From Sulfuritalea sp. (GTDB lineage: Bacteria; Pseudomonadota; Gammaproteobacteria; Burkholderiales; Burkholderiaceae_C), in NCBI GenBank assembly GCA_021737875.1, contig JAIPDD010000008.1, positions 1-36,412 on the forward strand: a DNA stretch of 36,412 nucleotides. Reading direction: 5' to 3'. Positions 1-9,248 of the stretch are shown piece by piece. The notes beneath the pieces are model-generated. The model saw nothing but the letters and a program-made list of their open reading frames with translations. It made no database searches and had not been told where the DNA came from. The translations under genes were made by a program, and so were the position numbers. How positions within the stretch are numbered: position 1 is the first letter of the stretch; every line of letters starts with the position of its first letter.

Positions 1-63
1 AACGACGAACTCAAGGATCTCGAGGACCAATGGCTCAAAGTCAGCGCCTTGCTAGAGGCCTAA
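1..63 (+). CDS. C-terminal end of a probable ABC-F ATPase (partial)
   Basis: Only the last 20 codons are present, read in frame 1 and ending with TAA at 61-63. The residues form a charged helix (ELKDLEDQWLKVSALLEA) resembling the C-terminal coiled coil of ABC-F ATPases of the Uup/YheS group, which often end in a motif of the type LE..WLE....LE. ABC-F proteins are cytosolic twin-ATPase factors acting on ribosomes. The rest lies left of the window, so no ATPase motif can be seen. The family call rests on the tail alone and is tentative. Confidence 0.4.
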   Translation, partial: NDELKDLEDQWLKVSALLEA

Positions 64-67
64 GGCC

Positions 68-313
<246 letters not shown>

Positions 314-469
314 AAATATCGGTGCATCACGCGAAGTTAAGGGGGAAATGCGTACTTTACGCGATCAAAACTGGAGTGAGATGAAAAAATTTTCAATCGC
401 TCTAAAGCAGTATTCACACGGGGTGCGCCTGAACTGCGGCTAGGATGCCATTCAAACAAGGAGACTCTC

Positions 470-1624
470 ATGCCTGTGATCACCACCATTGAAGACCTGC
501 GCATCTTGGCGCAAAAGCGGGTTCCCCGTATGTTTTACGACTACGCCGACTCTGGGAGCTGGACCGAGAGCACCTACCGCGCCAATGAATCTGATTTTCA
601 AGCCATCAAGCTGCGCCAGCGGGTTGCTGTCAACATGGAAAACCGAAGCACGGCCAGCACCATGGTGGGTCAAAAAGTGGCGATGCCCGTAGCCATTGCG
701 CCTACCGGCCTGACCGGTATGCAGCACGCGGACGGAGAAATCTTGGCTGCCCGCGCAGCCAAGGCCTTTGGTATTCCCTTTACCTTGTCGACCATGAGCA
801 TTTGCTCCATTGAAGAAGTGGCCCAGCACACTGGCAACCACCCCTTCTGGTTTCAGCTCTATGTGATGAAAGACCGGGCGTTTATCGAAGCGCTGATTGA
901 CCGCACCAAAGCAGCCAAGTGTTCCGCCCTGGTGTTAACGCTGGACCTGCAAATTTTGGGGCAGCGCCATAAGGATCTGAAAAACGGGCTGTCTGCACCG
1001 CCCAAACTAACCCTTGCCAACATGATCAATATCGCGTCTAAGCCGCGCTGGGCTTTGGGAATGTTGGGAACACCCCGCAGGCAGTTTGGCAACATCGTGG
1101 GCCACGTCAAAGGGGTCTCCAATATGGGATCTCTGAGCGAATGGACGGCTTCGCAGTTTGATCCCGCGCTCAACTGGGCCGATGTCGAATGGATTAAAAA
1201 GCGCTGGGGTGGAAAGCTGATTTTGAAAGGCATTCAAGACGTGGAAGACGCCCGTTTGGCGGTCAACAGCGGTGCCGATGCGCTGATTGTCAGCAACCAC
1301 GGCGGACGCCAACTGGACGGCGCCCAAAGCAGTATCAGCGCCCTGCCCACTATCGTCGATGCGGTTGGAAAGCAAATCGAGGTGCACATGGACGGAGGCA
1401 TCCGAAGTGGCCAAGATGTGTTAAAAGCCCGCGCTTTAGGTGCCCAAGGCACCTACATTGGCCGGGCTATGTTGTACGGTTTGGGTGCTATGGGCGAAGC
1501 GGGGGTGACCAAGGCCTTGGAGCTCATCCACAAGGAACTCGACCTGACGATGGCTTTTTGCGGACGCACCCAAATGGACACGGTCGATAAAAGCATCTTG
1601 TTGCCGGGCACGTTTCCGGTTTAA
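470..1624 (+). CDS. lldD: FMN-dependent L-lactate / alpha-hydroxy-acid dehydrogenase
   Basis: This 384-residue protein belongs to the FMN-dependent alpha-hydroxy-acid dehydrogenase family (LldD, glycolate oxidase, mandelate dehydrogenase). It would oxidise an L-2-hydroxy acid such as L-lactate to the 2-oxo acid, passing electrons to the respiratory chain or oxygen. Visible family residues are the N-terminal FYDYADSG (Tyr23-Tyr25), FQLY (Tyr131), the flavin lysine in LKG (Lys253), catalytic His277 in SNHGGRQLDG with Arg280, and the phosphate-binding DGGIRSGQD and GRAMLYG loops. Length is normal. The start is fixed by AAGGAG at 458-463, six bases before the ATG. The motif LDLQILGQRHKDLKNGLS is typical of proteobacterial lactate-dehydrogenase-type members, but the exact substrate cannot be read. 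dinB follows after 19 bases and may be co-transcribed. Confidence 0.9.
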   Translation: MPVITTIEDLRILAQKRVPRMFYDYADSGSWTESTYRANESDFQAIKLRQRVAVNMENRSTASTMVGQKVAMPVAIAPTGLTGMQHADGEILAARAAKAFGIPFTLSTMSICSIEEVAQHTGNHPFWFQLYVMKDRAFIEALIDRTKAAKCSALVLTLDLQILGQRHKDLKNGLSAPPKLTLANMINIASKPRWALGMLGTPRRQFGNIVGHVKGVSNMGSLSEWTASQFDPALNWADVEWIKKRWGGKLILKGIQDVEDARLAVNSGADALIVSNHGGRQLDGAQSSISALPTIVDAVGKQIEVHMDGGIRSGQDVLKARALGAQGTYIGRAMLYGLGAMGEAGVTKALELIHKELDLTMAFCGRTQMDTVDKSILLPGTFPV

Positions 1625-1643
1625 GCTCCGCTAGACTGGGCGG

Positions 1644-2903
1644 GTGACTTCTCAGAGCCCTTTTTCGCCGCCGATTCGCCGGATTGCCCACCTCGACATG
1701 GATGCGTTTTACGCCTCCGTCGAGTTGTTGCGCTACCCGCAACTCAAAGGCCTGCCAGTGGTCATCGGTGGGGGACGCAGGCGCGAAGATGATGTGCTCA
1801 GACGATTGCGGCAGACCTACCCCAAGGCAGACTGGTCAGAAGATCGTTTGAATCAGATTCCGATTGATTTCTTTCCCCGCATCAAGGGCTACGAAGGCCG
1901 TGGCGTCATCACGACAGCAACCTACGCCGCCCGCCAATTCGGCGTTGGCTCAGCCATGGGCTTGATGAAAGCAGCCAAGCTCTGCCCCCAAGCGATTTTG
2001 TTGCCGGTGGATTTTGACCAGTACCGCCATTTCTCACGCCGGTTTAAAAGCATCATTACCGACATCGCTCCGGTGATGGAAAACCGAGGGGTTGATGAGG
2101 TATTTATTGACTTTACCGACGTTCCTGGCGGGCAGCGCGAAGGCGGTCGGGTCTTGGCGCGGCTGATCCAAAAAGCCATTTTTGACGACACCGGGCTGAC
2201 CTGCTCGGTGGGCGTGGCGCCCAACAAATTGCTGGCAAAAATGGCCAGTGAATTCAACAAGCCCAACGGAATTTCGGTGGTGACTGAAGAAGATCTAGAA
2301 ACCAAAATTTGGCCTTTGGCCTGCCGCAAAGTCAACGGCATCGGGCCCAAAGCCGATGAAAAACTCAAAAGCCATGGCATTGATACCATCGGCCAATTGG
2401 CCCAGCAGGAACTCGGCTGGTTGATCGACACCTTTGGCCAAAAAACGGGGGCCTGGCTGCACGATGCGTCTTGGGGGCGCGATACGCGGCCCTTAGAAAC
2501 GGCAAGTGAGCCCGTGAGCATGAGCCGAGAAACCACCTTTGAGCGGGATTTGCACGCGGTACGGGACCGCGCTGAGCTCGGCGAGGTATTTACCCGCTTG
2601 TGTGCCCAAGTGGCCGGCGATTTACAGCGCAAAGGCTATGTGGGAAAAACGATTGGCGTCAAACTACGCTTTGATGATTTTCAGATCGTGACCCGCGACC
2701 ACACGTTGAGCAACTACACCGCTGACGCCACAGCGATTCGACAGGCCGCTGGCCTGTGCCTCAAACGCGCCCCCTTGCAAAAACGCCTGCGTCTCTTGGG
2801 TGTCAGGGTTGGCGCGCTGCTCAGCGAAGATGCGGCTAAGCTACGCACCATTGAACCGGAGAACCCCTATGACAGCACTGCACAGCTTTTCCCTGACGAT
2901 TGA
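1644..2903 (+). CDS. dinB: DNA polymerase IV (Y-family, translesion)
   Basis: This 419-residue Y-family polymerase performs error-prone bypass of DNA lesions. The palm motif HLDMDAFYASVE (Asp18 and Asp20) and the second acidic pair Asp151-Glu152 (GVDEVFIDFTD) are intact. GVAPNKLLAKMASEFNKPNG and the helix-hairpin-helix stretch KVNGIGPKADEKL follow, then the little-finger domain. About 40 residues (44-86, RRREDDVLRR...RIKGYEG) are inserted between the first strands and GVITTATYAARQFGV. They are absent from E. coli DinB, and I recall such an insert from Burkholderiales homologues. The C-terminal AQLFPDD may be a sliding-clamp binding motif. The start is a GTG. The end overlaps the next gene by 35 bases. 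Confidence 0.93.
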   Translation: MTSQSPFSPPIRRIAHLDMDAFYASVELLRYPQLKGLPVVIGGGRRREDDVLRRLRQTYPKADWSEDRLNQIPIDFFPRIKGYEGRGVITTATYAARQFGVGSAMGLMKAAKLCPQAILLPVDFDQYRHFSRRFKSIITDIAPVMENRGVDEVFIDFTDVPGGQREGGRVLARLIQKAIFDDTGLTCSVGVAPNKLLAKMASEFNKPNGISVVTEEDLETKIWPLACRKVNGIGPKADEKLKSHGIDTIGQLAQQELGWLIDTFGQKTGAWLHDASWGRDTRPLETASEPVSMSRETTFERDLHAVRDRAELGEVFTRLCAQVAGDLQRKGYVGKTIGVKLRFDDFQIVTRDHTLSNYTADATAIRQAAGLCLKRAPLQKRLRLLGVRVGALLSEDAAKLRTIEPENPYDSTAQLFPDD

Positions 2904-3711
2904 AAACCATGTCGCCCATCTGGTGCTCAACCAGCCCAAGGCGATGAACACCATGCATCCGCAGTTTTGGCGGGAACTCGATGGCGTTTTGACTGATTTA
3001 CACCGCAGTGGCGAGGCGCGCGCCTTGGTCATCAGCAGCACGGGGAAACACTTCAGTGCGGGAATGGCTTTGGAGACCTTTGGTGGCGCGATTCAAATGA
3101 ACGACGCAAGCCCTGAAGGTCGCGCTGCGGTGTTTGACACCCTCAGTGATATGCAAGCGACTTTCACCAAACTCGAAACCCTGCGCATCCCTGTGATCGT
3201 GGCGATACAGGGTGGCTGTATTGGTGGCGCGGTCGATATGGTGACGGCCTGTTGCATTCGCTACGCCTCAGCTGAGGCTTTCTTTTGCATTCAAGAAATC
3301 AATATCGGCATGGTTGCAGACGTGGGTACCTTGCAGCGCCTGCCCAAACTCATTCCCTTGGCCGTTGTCAAAGAGCTGGCTTATACGGGGCGGCGTTTAA
3401 CGGCGGACAAAGCCATGCACTACGGCTTGGTCAACGCGGTGTTTGAGTCGCCAGAGGCCACACTGCAAGCGGCAATGGAATGCGCCAAGGAGATTGCCAG
3501 CAAACCCCCGGTTGCGATCTGGGGGACCAAACAAGCCATTCACTATGCGCGCGACCATACAGTCGATGCGTCTTTGAAGCAAATGGGCTGGCTCCAAGCT
3601 GCCATTTGGAGTAACCGCCATGTGGGTGAAGCGGTAACGGCCATGAAAGAAAAACGCGCTGGGAATTTCCCTGCACTGAGCGATCTGTCCTCGTTCAGAG
3701 ATCTCGCTTAA
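2869..3711 (+). CDS. Crotonase family, dienoyl-CoA isomerase-like
   Basis: The protein has 280 residues when started at MTALHSFSLTIENHVAHL, 23 codons inside the tracked ORF. That ATG has CGGAG about eight bases upstream and matches the usual crotonase N-terminus; the longer ORF only reads the dinB tail out of frame. HFSAGMALE and QGGCIGGAVDM form the oxyanion hole. Asp123, Glu143 and Asp151 (GGAVDMVTAC, IQEINIGMVADVGTLQRLP) match the acidic residues of delta3,5-delta2,4-dienoyl-CoA isomerase (ECH1) rather than the two glutamates of enoyl-CoA hydratase. Likely role: isomerising unsaturated acyl-CoA during beta-oxidation. It overlaps dinB by 35 bases, suggesting translational coupling without an obvious functional link. 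Confidence 0.85.
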   Translation: MTALHSFSLTIENHVAHLVLNQPKAMNTMHPQFWRELDGVLTDLHRSGEARALVISSTGKHFSAGMALETFGGAIQMNDASPEGRAAVFDTLSDMQATFTKLETLRIPVIVAIQGGCIGGAVDMVTACCIRYASAEAFFCIQEINIGMVADVGTLQRLPKLIPLAVVKELAYTGRRLTADKAMHYGLVNAVFESPEATLQAAMECAKEIASKPPVAIWGTKQAIHYARDHTVDASLKQMGWLQAAIWSNRHVGEAVTAMKEKRAGNFPALSDLSSFRDLA

Positions 3712-3735
3712 GCCCTAGACACTTAGGCCCTAGAA

Positions 3736-4605
3736 CTACTGCCGCGCCATTCGGGTATTGCCGGGCAAAGCCTGCGGGTGGCTGGTGCGAAAGGGGTTGA
3801 TATCCAATCCACCACGCCTTGTGTAACGGGCATAGACGGTGAGTTTCAGGGGTTTGCAGCGGGTCCACATGTCCATAAAAATGCGCTCTACGCATTGCTC
3901 ATGGAACTCATGGTGGTTGCGAAAACTGACCAGGTATTGCAGCAAGCCTTCTTGGTCGATCGCCGCGCCGGTGTAGCTGATTTGAACGCTGCCCCAATCG
4001 GGTTGGCCCGTCACCAAGCAATTGCTTTTTAAAAGATGGCTCACCAGCACCTCGCTGACCGGGCCGTGGGCGCCGTCAGGGTCAGCGATGGTTCGCAGCA
4101 GATCTGGCGCAGGGGTATAGCGATTGCACTCAATATCCAGGCGGTCAAGGTTGAGGCCGTCGAGTTCATACACCGGTTCGCGGTCAAACATGTCAGGGCC
4201 GATCAGGCGCACACCCACCGACGATTGCACTGTTGCACCGCGCCAAACCGCCTCGTTCACATCGGCCTGCAAAAGCGCCAGCACCGCCTGCGCATCCGGA
4301 AACTGGGAGTTATTGAAGCTGTTGAGGTAAAGCTTGAACGATTTACTCTCAATGATGTTGGGGCTCTCACAGGGGATCGTGAAGTGCGCCAATGCCACTT
4401 GGGGCTTGCCGCGCAAATTAAGCCAGCTCAGCTCAAAGGCCGTCCACATATCGGCACCAAAAAATGGAGATGGCGCGCTGGCGTGAAGTCCAATTTCTTC
4501 CCGCTTGGCTGCACGGGCAATGGGGAACAACAAGGATGCGTCGTACCGGTCTGCATACGCAGACGCTTTGCCTAAGGGCGATTGCTCTGGCATATTCATT
4601 GCCAT
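3736..4605 (-). CDS. queF: NADPH-dependent 7-cyano-7-deazaguanine (preQ0) reductase, type II QueF
   Basis: A 289-residue protein of the long (two-domain) QueF type, which reduces preQ0 to preQ1 in queuosine tRNA modification. The QueF signature [11 protein letters not shown] begins at about residue 86. The catalytic cysteine is Cys196 in [13 protein letters not shown], with Asp203 as the partner acid. [10 protein letters not shown] and [11 protein letters not shown] are conserved C-terminal blocks. The start ATG shares one base with the yaaA stop (TAATG), so the two are probably translationally coupled; ATGs at codons 3 and 5 are alternatives. No preQ1 riboswitch-like leader is possible because the gene starts within the upstream gene. 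It converges on the crotonase gene, with 24 bases between the stops. Confidence 0.95.
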   Translation of the reverse strand: MAMNMPEQSPLGKASAYADRYDASLLFPIARAAKREEIGLHASAPSPFFGADMWTAFELSWLNLRGKPQVALAHFTIPCESPNIIESKSFKLYLNSFNNSQFPDAQAVLALLQADVNEAVWRGATVQSSVGVRLIGPDMFDREPVYELDGLNLDRLDIECNRYTPAPDLLRTIADPDGAHGPVSEVLVSHLLKSNCLVTGQPDWGSVQISYTGAAIDQEGLLQYLVSFRNHHEFHEQCVERIFMDMWTRCKPLKLTVYARYTRRGGLDINPFRTSHPQALPGNTRMARQ

Positions 4606-5384
4606 TACGTAGCCTCTTGCTTGCGGCGAAACACCAAGCGCTCCGGTGTTGACTCACGGGCCGCCCAAGCATAGCCATCAGCATCAAAGGCCCGTAATTG
4701 GTCTGGCGTTTGAACCCGGTGGTCGATGGCAAATCGCGCCATCATGCCGCGGGCCCGCTTGGCTGAAAAACTCACGATTTTGTAGGTGCCGCTTTTGTAT
4801 TCTTGGAACACGCATTCGACCACCCGCGCCTTGAGCGTTTTGGTCTGAACCGACTTGAAATACTCTTGAGACGCCAAGTTCACCACCACAGGCGAAACAT
4901 CGGCGCGCAAGCGGCTGTTGAGGTACTCCGAAATTTGACCGCCCCAAAATTGGTAGAGGTCTTTTCCATTGGCCGTTGGCAGCGTGGTTCCCATTTCGAG
5001 TCGGTAGGCTTGCATTAAATCGAGGGGCCGGAGAACTCCGTACAGGCCACTCAAAATACACAGATGGTCTTGGGCCCAGGCCAAGGAATCCGCATCCAAG
5101 TCACGCGCATGCAAACCGTCATACACATCGCCGTTAAAAGCCAACAGGGCTTGGCGGGCGTTTTTTGGCGTTGCACGGCTCGACCAGGCTTGGTAACGCG
5201 CCACATTCAGACCCGCCAGCGCATCGCTCAAATCCATGAGTTTGGAAATCTGCGGCGGTGAATAGCCCCGAAGCACATCGATTAAGGCCTTCGACTGTTT
5301 GACGAACAAAGGCGCGGTGTGTCCTTGGTCGCTCAAAGGCGTTTCGTAATCTAAGGATTTAGCAGGAGAAAGAACAAAAAGCAT
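4605..5384 (-). CDS. yaaA: YaaA (DUF328) peroxide-stress protein
   Basis: A 259-residue YaaA/DUF328 family member with the hallmark start [16 protein letters not shown], the block [25 protein letters not shown] and the conserved [13 protein letters not shown] near the C-terminus. In E. coli YaaA limits intracellular free iron and protects DNA during hydrogen peroxide stress, and the family has a DNA-binding fold. Length matches the family. It is first in a tight pair with queF (one-base overlap), 32 bases downstream of the TM2 gene on the same strand. No good Shine-Dalgarno sequence is visible before the ATG. Confidence 0.93.
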   Translation of the reverse strand: MLFVLSPAKSLDYETPLSDQGHTAPLFVKQSKALIDVLRGYSPPQISKLMDLSDALAGLNVARYQAWSSRATPKNARQALLAFNGDVYDGLHARDLDADSLAWAQDHLCILSGLYGVLRPLDLMQAYRLEMGTTLPTANGKDLYQFWGGQISEYLNSRLRADVSPVVVNLASQEYFKSVQTKTLKARVVECVFQEYKSGTYKIVSFSAKRARGMMARFAIDHRVQTPDQLRAFDADGYAWAARESTPERLVFRRKQEAT

Positions 5385-5416
5385 AGAGACTCAAAAGGAG
5401 ATAAAAATAATGCGGC

Positions 5417-5770
5417 TCATGTATTTGCGCCATACTTGTGATTGAAATCTACATCGCTCATAACCAGCAATAAAACCGCTTCAATCCAGCCGACCAAGGT
5501 CGGAATGAATGTCCAGCAAAAAAGCAGATAAATAAGCCCCCATCCCCACCGACCCAAATAAAACTTATGGATGCCGATGCCGCCCAAAAAGAGCGCAAAT
5601 AAGGCAGCCGCTAAACGACTTTTTCCATTCGGGGCCAAAGAACCCAAGGCGTTGGGCGCTGCCATTTGACGTACGCCGCATTTGGGGCAAATTTCAGCCT
5701 TTGCTTTGATGACAGAGCCGCAATCCGCACAAAATTTCTCATCAACCGCTTTTGAAATGAATTCAGTCAT
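5417..5770 (-). CDS. Zinc-ribbon plus TM2-domain membrane protein
   Basis: A 117-residue protein with an N-terminal zinc ribbon (CADCG at about 14-18 and CPKCG at about 28-32). A TM2 domain follows: the first membrane helix with LFLGGIGIHKFYLGRWGWG, then a second helix with IPTLVGWIEAVLLLV and the closing acidic motif DVDFNHKYG. TM2 proteins are small inner-membrane proteins of unknown biochemical function. The ATG is preceded by AAGGTGAGGT as ribosome-binding site. It is divergent from valS and probably starts the transcript continuing into yaaA and queF. Confidence 0.85.
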   Translation of the reverse strand: MTEFISKAVDEKFCADCGSVIKAKAEICPKCGVRQMAAPNALGSLAPNGKSRLAAALFALFLGGIGIHKFYLGRWGWGLIYLLFCWTFIPTLVGWIEAVLLLVMSDVDFNHKYGANT

Positions 5771-5903
5771 ACCTCACCTTAATCGAATCGACGACCGACC
5801 CAATGGATACCAAGCCGAGACACGACTGTACACGCCTCTGATTCGCCTTGGATTGCCAAGTTAAAATACAAACCAATCGCTTTCATCTCCCAACGGCCGC
5901 AAC

Positions 5904-8900
5904 ATGCGTGCCGTTTTTACTTGGCACACCACCCCAATGCGTACTCTCCCCCACAAAGTTGAACAACCTGGCTTGGACAGCCTGTCCAAATCGTTTGAGC
6001 CTGCTGCGCTTGAAGCCCATTGGGGGCCTGAATGGGAAAAACGGGGTTACGGCATCGCGGGGTTCAGAGGCACGCAAGCGCCCAAAGAAAGTGCGCCCAA
6101 CTTTGCCATTCAACTCCCGCCGCCCAACGTCACCGGCACCTTGCACATGGGCCATGCCTTCAACCAAACCATCATGGACAGCCTGACCCGCTACCACCGT
6201 ATGGCTGGATTCAATACCGCGTGGATTCCCGGTACCGACCATGCCGGCATTGCCACCCAAATCGTGGTGGAGCGCCAATTGCAAGGCCAAGGCATCAGCC
6301 GCCACGACATGGGAGCAACGCCTTTTGAGGCGCGCAAGAATTTTGTGAACAAGGTTTGGGAATGGAAGGAGCAGTCGGGCAACACCATCACCACCCAAAT
6401 GCGCCGTATGGGCGACAGCGTGGACTGGAGTCGTGAATATTTCACGATGGACCCCAAATTGTCCAAGACCGTGACCGAAACCTTTGTGCAGCTCTACGAG
6501 CAAGGCCTCATTTACCGCGGCAAGCGCTTGGTGAATTGGGACCCGGTGTTGCAAAGCGCCGTCAGCGATTTAGAAGTAGAGAGTACCGAGTCCGAAGGCA
6601 AGATGCACTACATCTTGTACCCTTTCGCCCAAGGCGAGCAGTTGGTTGATGGCGTCAAGCAAAAAGGCATGACGATTGCCACCACACGGCCCGAGACCAT
6701 GATGGCCGATGGCGCGCTGGCGGTTCATCCTGAAGACGAACGCTACAAGCACCTGGTCGGCCAAATGGTGGACCTGCCCCTTTGCAACCGCCAAATCCCC
6801 ATCATCGCCGATGACTTCGTTGACCGTGCCTTTGGCTCGGGCTGCGTCAAGATCACGGGCGCGCACGATTTCAACGACTACGCCTGCGCCCAGCGTCACG
6901 GCTTGCCCTTGATCACCATCTTCACCCTAGACGCCAAGGTCAATGAAAACGGTCCCGCCGTTTACCAAGGCCTGGACCGCTTTGCCGCCCGCAAAGCCGT
7001 CAACCGCGACCTCGAAGCCCGGAGTTTGATGCTGGAGATCAAACCCCACAAAATGATGCTCCCCATCTGCGCCCGCACCGGCCAAGTGGTGGAGCCTATG
7101 CTGACCGACCAGTGGTTTATTGCCATGAACCAAGTCAGCGCGCAAGACCCCAGTGGCAAAAGCATCGCCCAAAAAGCCATTGATGCCGTGGCCTCTGGAG
7201 AGGTGACTTTTGTTCCTGAAAACTGGGTCAACACCTACAACCAGTGGATGAACAACATCCAAGACTGGTGCATCAGCCGACAACTCTGGTGGGGCCACCA
7301 AATCCCCGCGTGGTACGACGAAGAAGGCAATGTCATCGTCGCTCGCAATGAAGCCGATGCCCAAGCCCAGGCGCCAGGAAAAAAACTGCGGCGCGACGAA
7401 GACGTGCTTGATACCTGGTACTCCAGCGCACTCGTGCCGTTTTCAACCACGGGTTGGAGCAACGCTGCCAGCGGGCATGCCGCGACCGGTAGCAGCGATT
7501 TGGCGAGCGTAGCGAGTATGAGCAAAACCGGTTCCGGCATGCCCGCTGGTGGCCCCCAAAGCGACTACAACCTTTACTTACCCAGTAGCGTCCTCGTCAC
7601 TGGCTACGACATCATCTTCTTCTGGGTTGCCCGAATGATCATGATGACCACGCACTTTACCGGCCGCGTTCCCTTCAAGCATGTCTACATCCACGGCTTG
7701 GTGCGTGACGCGCAAGGCAAAAAAATGAGCAAATCCGAGGGCAATGTATTGGACCCCGTTGATTTGATTGATGGCATTGCCTTGGAGCCTTTGCTTGAGA
7801 AACGCTCACAAGGTTTGCGCAAACCCGAAACCGCCCCGCAAGTCCAAAAGAATACCCAAAAAGAATTCCCAGAAGGCATTCCCGCCTATGGCGCCGACGC
7901 CCTGCGTTTTACCTTTGCTGCACTCGCGTCATTAGGTCGCAGCATCAACTTTGACAGCAAACGCTGCGAGGGCTACCGCAACTTTTGCAACAAACTCTGG
8001 AACGCCACCCGCTTTGTGCTGATGAACTGCGAAGGCCAAGACTGTGGCTTGAAAGAGCACACCAAGGCAGAGTGCGTTGTGGGCGGACCGGCCCACGGCT
8101 ATCTCGATTTCAGCCAGTCCGACCGTTGGATTGCATCGCGACTACAGCGCGTGGAAGCCGAAGTTGCCAAAGGCTTTGCGGAATACCGTTTGGACAACGT
8201 TGCCAATACGATTTATGAATTTGTGTGGAATGAATTTTGTGACTGGTACCTTGAAATCGCCAAAGTCCAAATCAACAGCGGAACGCCAGAGCAGCAACGC
8301 GCCACCCGCAGAACCTTGATCCGAACACTGGAAACTATTTTGCGTTTAGCGCACCCGGTCATCCCATTTATCACCGAAGAGTTATGGCAAAAGGTCGCCC
8401 CTGTGGCTGGGCGTGCAGGCCCATCCGTCAGCATTGCGGCCTACCCCGTGAGCCAACCCGAGCGCATCGATGAAGTCGCAGAAGCCCATGTTGCCCGGCT
8501 CAAACAACTGGTTGACGCATGCCGAAACCTGCGTGGGGAAATGAACGTTTCGCCAGCGACCCGTTTGCCTTTGTTTGTCTTGACCCAAAGCAGCGCTGAA
8601 ACCGCGTTTTGGAAATCAACGGCGCCCGTTTTACAAGCCTTGGCCAAACTCAATGAGGTGCGCTTGTTTGAAGACGAAGCGGCGTGGTCAGAGGCGGCCC
8701 AGGCCGCACCGGTTGCGGTGCTTGGCGATGCCCGCATTTGTCTGCACATGGAAATTGACCTGGCGGCCGAGAAAATTCGCTTGGGTAAAGAAGTCGTGCG
8801 CCTTGAAGGTGAGATTGCCAAGGCCCATGGAAAACTATCGAACGAGGCCTTTGTTGCCAAAGCCCCTCCTGCAGTGATTGACCAAGAGCGCAAGCGCATG

Positions 8901-8957
8901 GCTGATTTTGCAGAGACGGTGACGAAATTGCAGGAGCAGTTAAAGCGACTGGGTTAA
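5904..8957 (+). CDS. valS: Valyl-tRNA synthetase with in-frame palindromic insertion
   Basis: A class I aminoacyl-tRNA synthetase charging tRNA-Val. The HIGH-type motif is HMGH at residues 81-84 ([13 protein letters not shown]), [10 protein letters not shown] marks the catalytic core, and KMSKS lies at about 607-611 ([14 protein letters not shown]). The C-terminal coiled coil typical of ValRS ([22 protein letters not shown]...LQEQLKRLG) is present. At 1017 residues it is longer than the usual ~950. Much of the excess is a Ser/Ala/Gly-rich stretch at about 522-549, between [16 protein letters not shown] and [12 protein letters not shown], where homologues such as E. coli have a shorter loop. 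ATG 5937 is an alternative start; neither has a clear Shine-Dalgarno sequence. Confidence 0.96.
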   Translation: MRAVFTWHTTPMRTLPHKVEQPGLDSLSKSFEPAALEAHWGPEWEKRGYGIAGFRGTQAPKESAPNFAIQLPPPNVTGTLHMGHAFNQTIMDSLTRYHRMAGFNTAWIPGTDHAGIATQIVVERQLQGQGISRHDMGATPFEARKNFVNKVWEWKEQSGNTITTQMRRMGDSVDWSREYFTMDPKLSKTVTETFVQLYEQGLIYRGKRLVNWDPVLQSAVSDLEVESTESEGKMHYILYPFAQGEQLVDGVKQKGMTIATTRPETMMADGALAVHPEDERYKHLVGQMVDLPLCNRQIPIIADDFVDRAFGSGCVKITGAHDFNDYACAQRHGLPLITIFTLDAKVNENGPAVYQGLDRFAARKAVNRDLEARSLMLEIKPHKMMLPICARTGQVVEPMLTDQWFIAMNQVSAQDPSGKSIAQKAIDAVASGEVTFVPENWVNTYNQWMNNIQDWCISRQLWWGHQIPAWYDEEGNVIVARNEADAQAQAPGKKLRRDEDVLDTWYSSALVPFSTTGWSNAASGHAATGSSDLASVASMSKTGSGMPAGGPQSDYNLYLPSSVLVTGYDIIFFWVARMIMMTTHFTGRVPFKHVYIHGLVRDAQGKKMSKSEGNVLDPVDLIDGIALEPLLEKRSQGLRKPETAPQVQKNTQKEFPEGIPAYGADALRFTFAALASLGRSINFDSKRCEGYRNFCNKLWNATRFVLMNCEGQDCGLKEHTKAECVVGGPAHGYLDFSQSDRWIASRLQRVEAEVAKGFAEYRLDNVANTIYEFVWNEFCDWYLEIAKVQINSGTPEQQRATRRTLIRTLETILRLAHPVIPFITEELWQKVAPVAGRAGPSVSIAAYPVSQPERIDEVAEAHVARLKQLVDACRNLRGEMNVSPATRLPLFVLTQSSAETAFWKSTAPVLQALAKLNEVRLFEDEAAWSEAAQAAPVAVLGDARICLHMEIDLAAEKIRLGKEVVRLEGEIAKAHGKLSNEAFVAKAPPAVIDQERKRMADFAETVTKLQEQLKRLG
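7468..7549. repeat. 82-bp palindromic element inserted in valS
   Basis: The left arm CCAGCGGGCATGCCGCGACCGGT (7468-7490) is the reverse complement of the right arm (7527-7549) except at two adjacent positions. The 36-base centre contains GGCGAGCGTAGCGAGT. The element sits inside valS without disrupting the frame and encodes a low-complexity Ser/Ala/Gly peptide. This looks like a small non-autonomous palindromic repeat (REP/MITE/RPE-like). No second copy was noticed in the window. Confidence 0.8.
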
Positions 8958-8987
8958 GGGCTAAGGGTTTAAGGGGTTAAGGCTTTA
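8954..8987. repeat. Short degenerate TTAAGG repeats between convergent genes
   Basis: The junction of valS and the tusA-like gene reads TTAAGGGCTAAGGGTTTAAGGGGTTAAGGCTTTAG, with four spaced copies of TAAGG. Both stop codons lie in or beside it. It is probably a degenerate slippage-prone spacer, and no terminator hairpin with a T-run is seen. Confidence 0.5.
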
Positions 8988-9224
8988 GCGCCGGCGCATC
9001 ACATGGCTGTGCTCTGCGCCCTGGGTGTGTTGCTCCAGCAAGGTATTGCCAGTTTGCTTGGCAAAGGCTTGGAAATCGCGAATGGAGCCCACGTCGGTAG
9101 AGACCACCTTGAGCACTTGACCGCTGGCCATTTCTGAGAGGGCTTTTTTCGCCTTCAAAATCGGAAGCGGGCAATTCAAGCCACGGGTGTCAATTTCTTT
9201 GTCAATGGTGAATTCAGGTTGCAT
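8985..9224 (-). CDS. TusA/SirA-family sulfur carrier protein
   Basis: A 79-residue protein with the TusA/SirA signature RGLNCPLPILKAKKAL. Cys18 in the CPxP motif is the expected persulfide-carrying residue. The rest (VLKVVSTDVGSIRDFQAFAKQTGNTLLEQ) matches the two-layer alpha/beta fold of the family. Such proteins relay sulfane sulfur for tRNA thiolation, molybdenum cofactor or other sulfur chemistry; which relay this one serves cannot be told. It follows the Nudix gene by 24 bases and cysM upstream on the same strand, so a small sulfur-related operon is plausible. The C-terminus ends in an unusual RRR. Confidence 0.9.
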   Translation of the reverse strand: MQPEFTIDKEIDTRGLNCPLPILKAKKALSEMASGQVLKVVSTDVGSIRDFQAFAKQTGNTLLEQHTQGAEHSHVMRRR

Positions 9225-9248
9225 GGTTTGCGGTGGTTGAGGGTTTCT

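Noticed and set aside
1922-2632. 236-aa minus-strand ORF
   Set aside because: Antisense to dinB; Ser/Lys-rich shadow translation.
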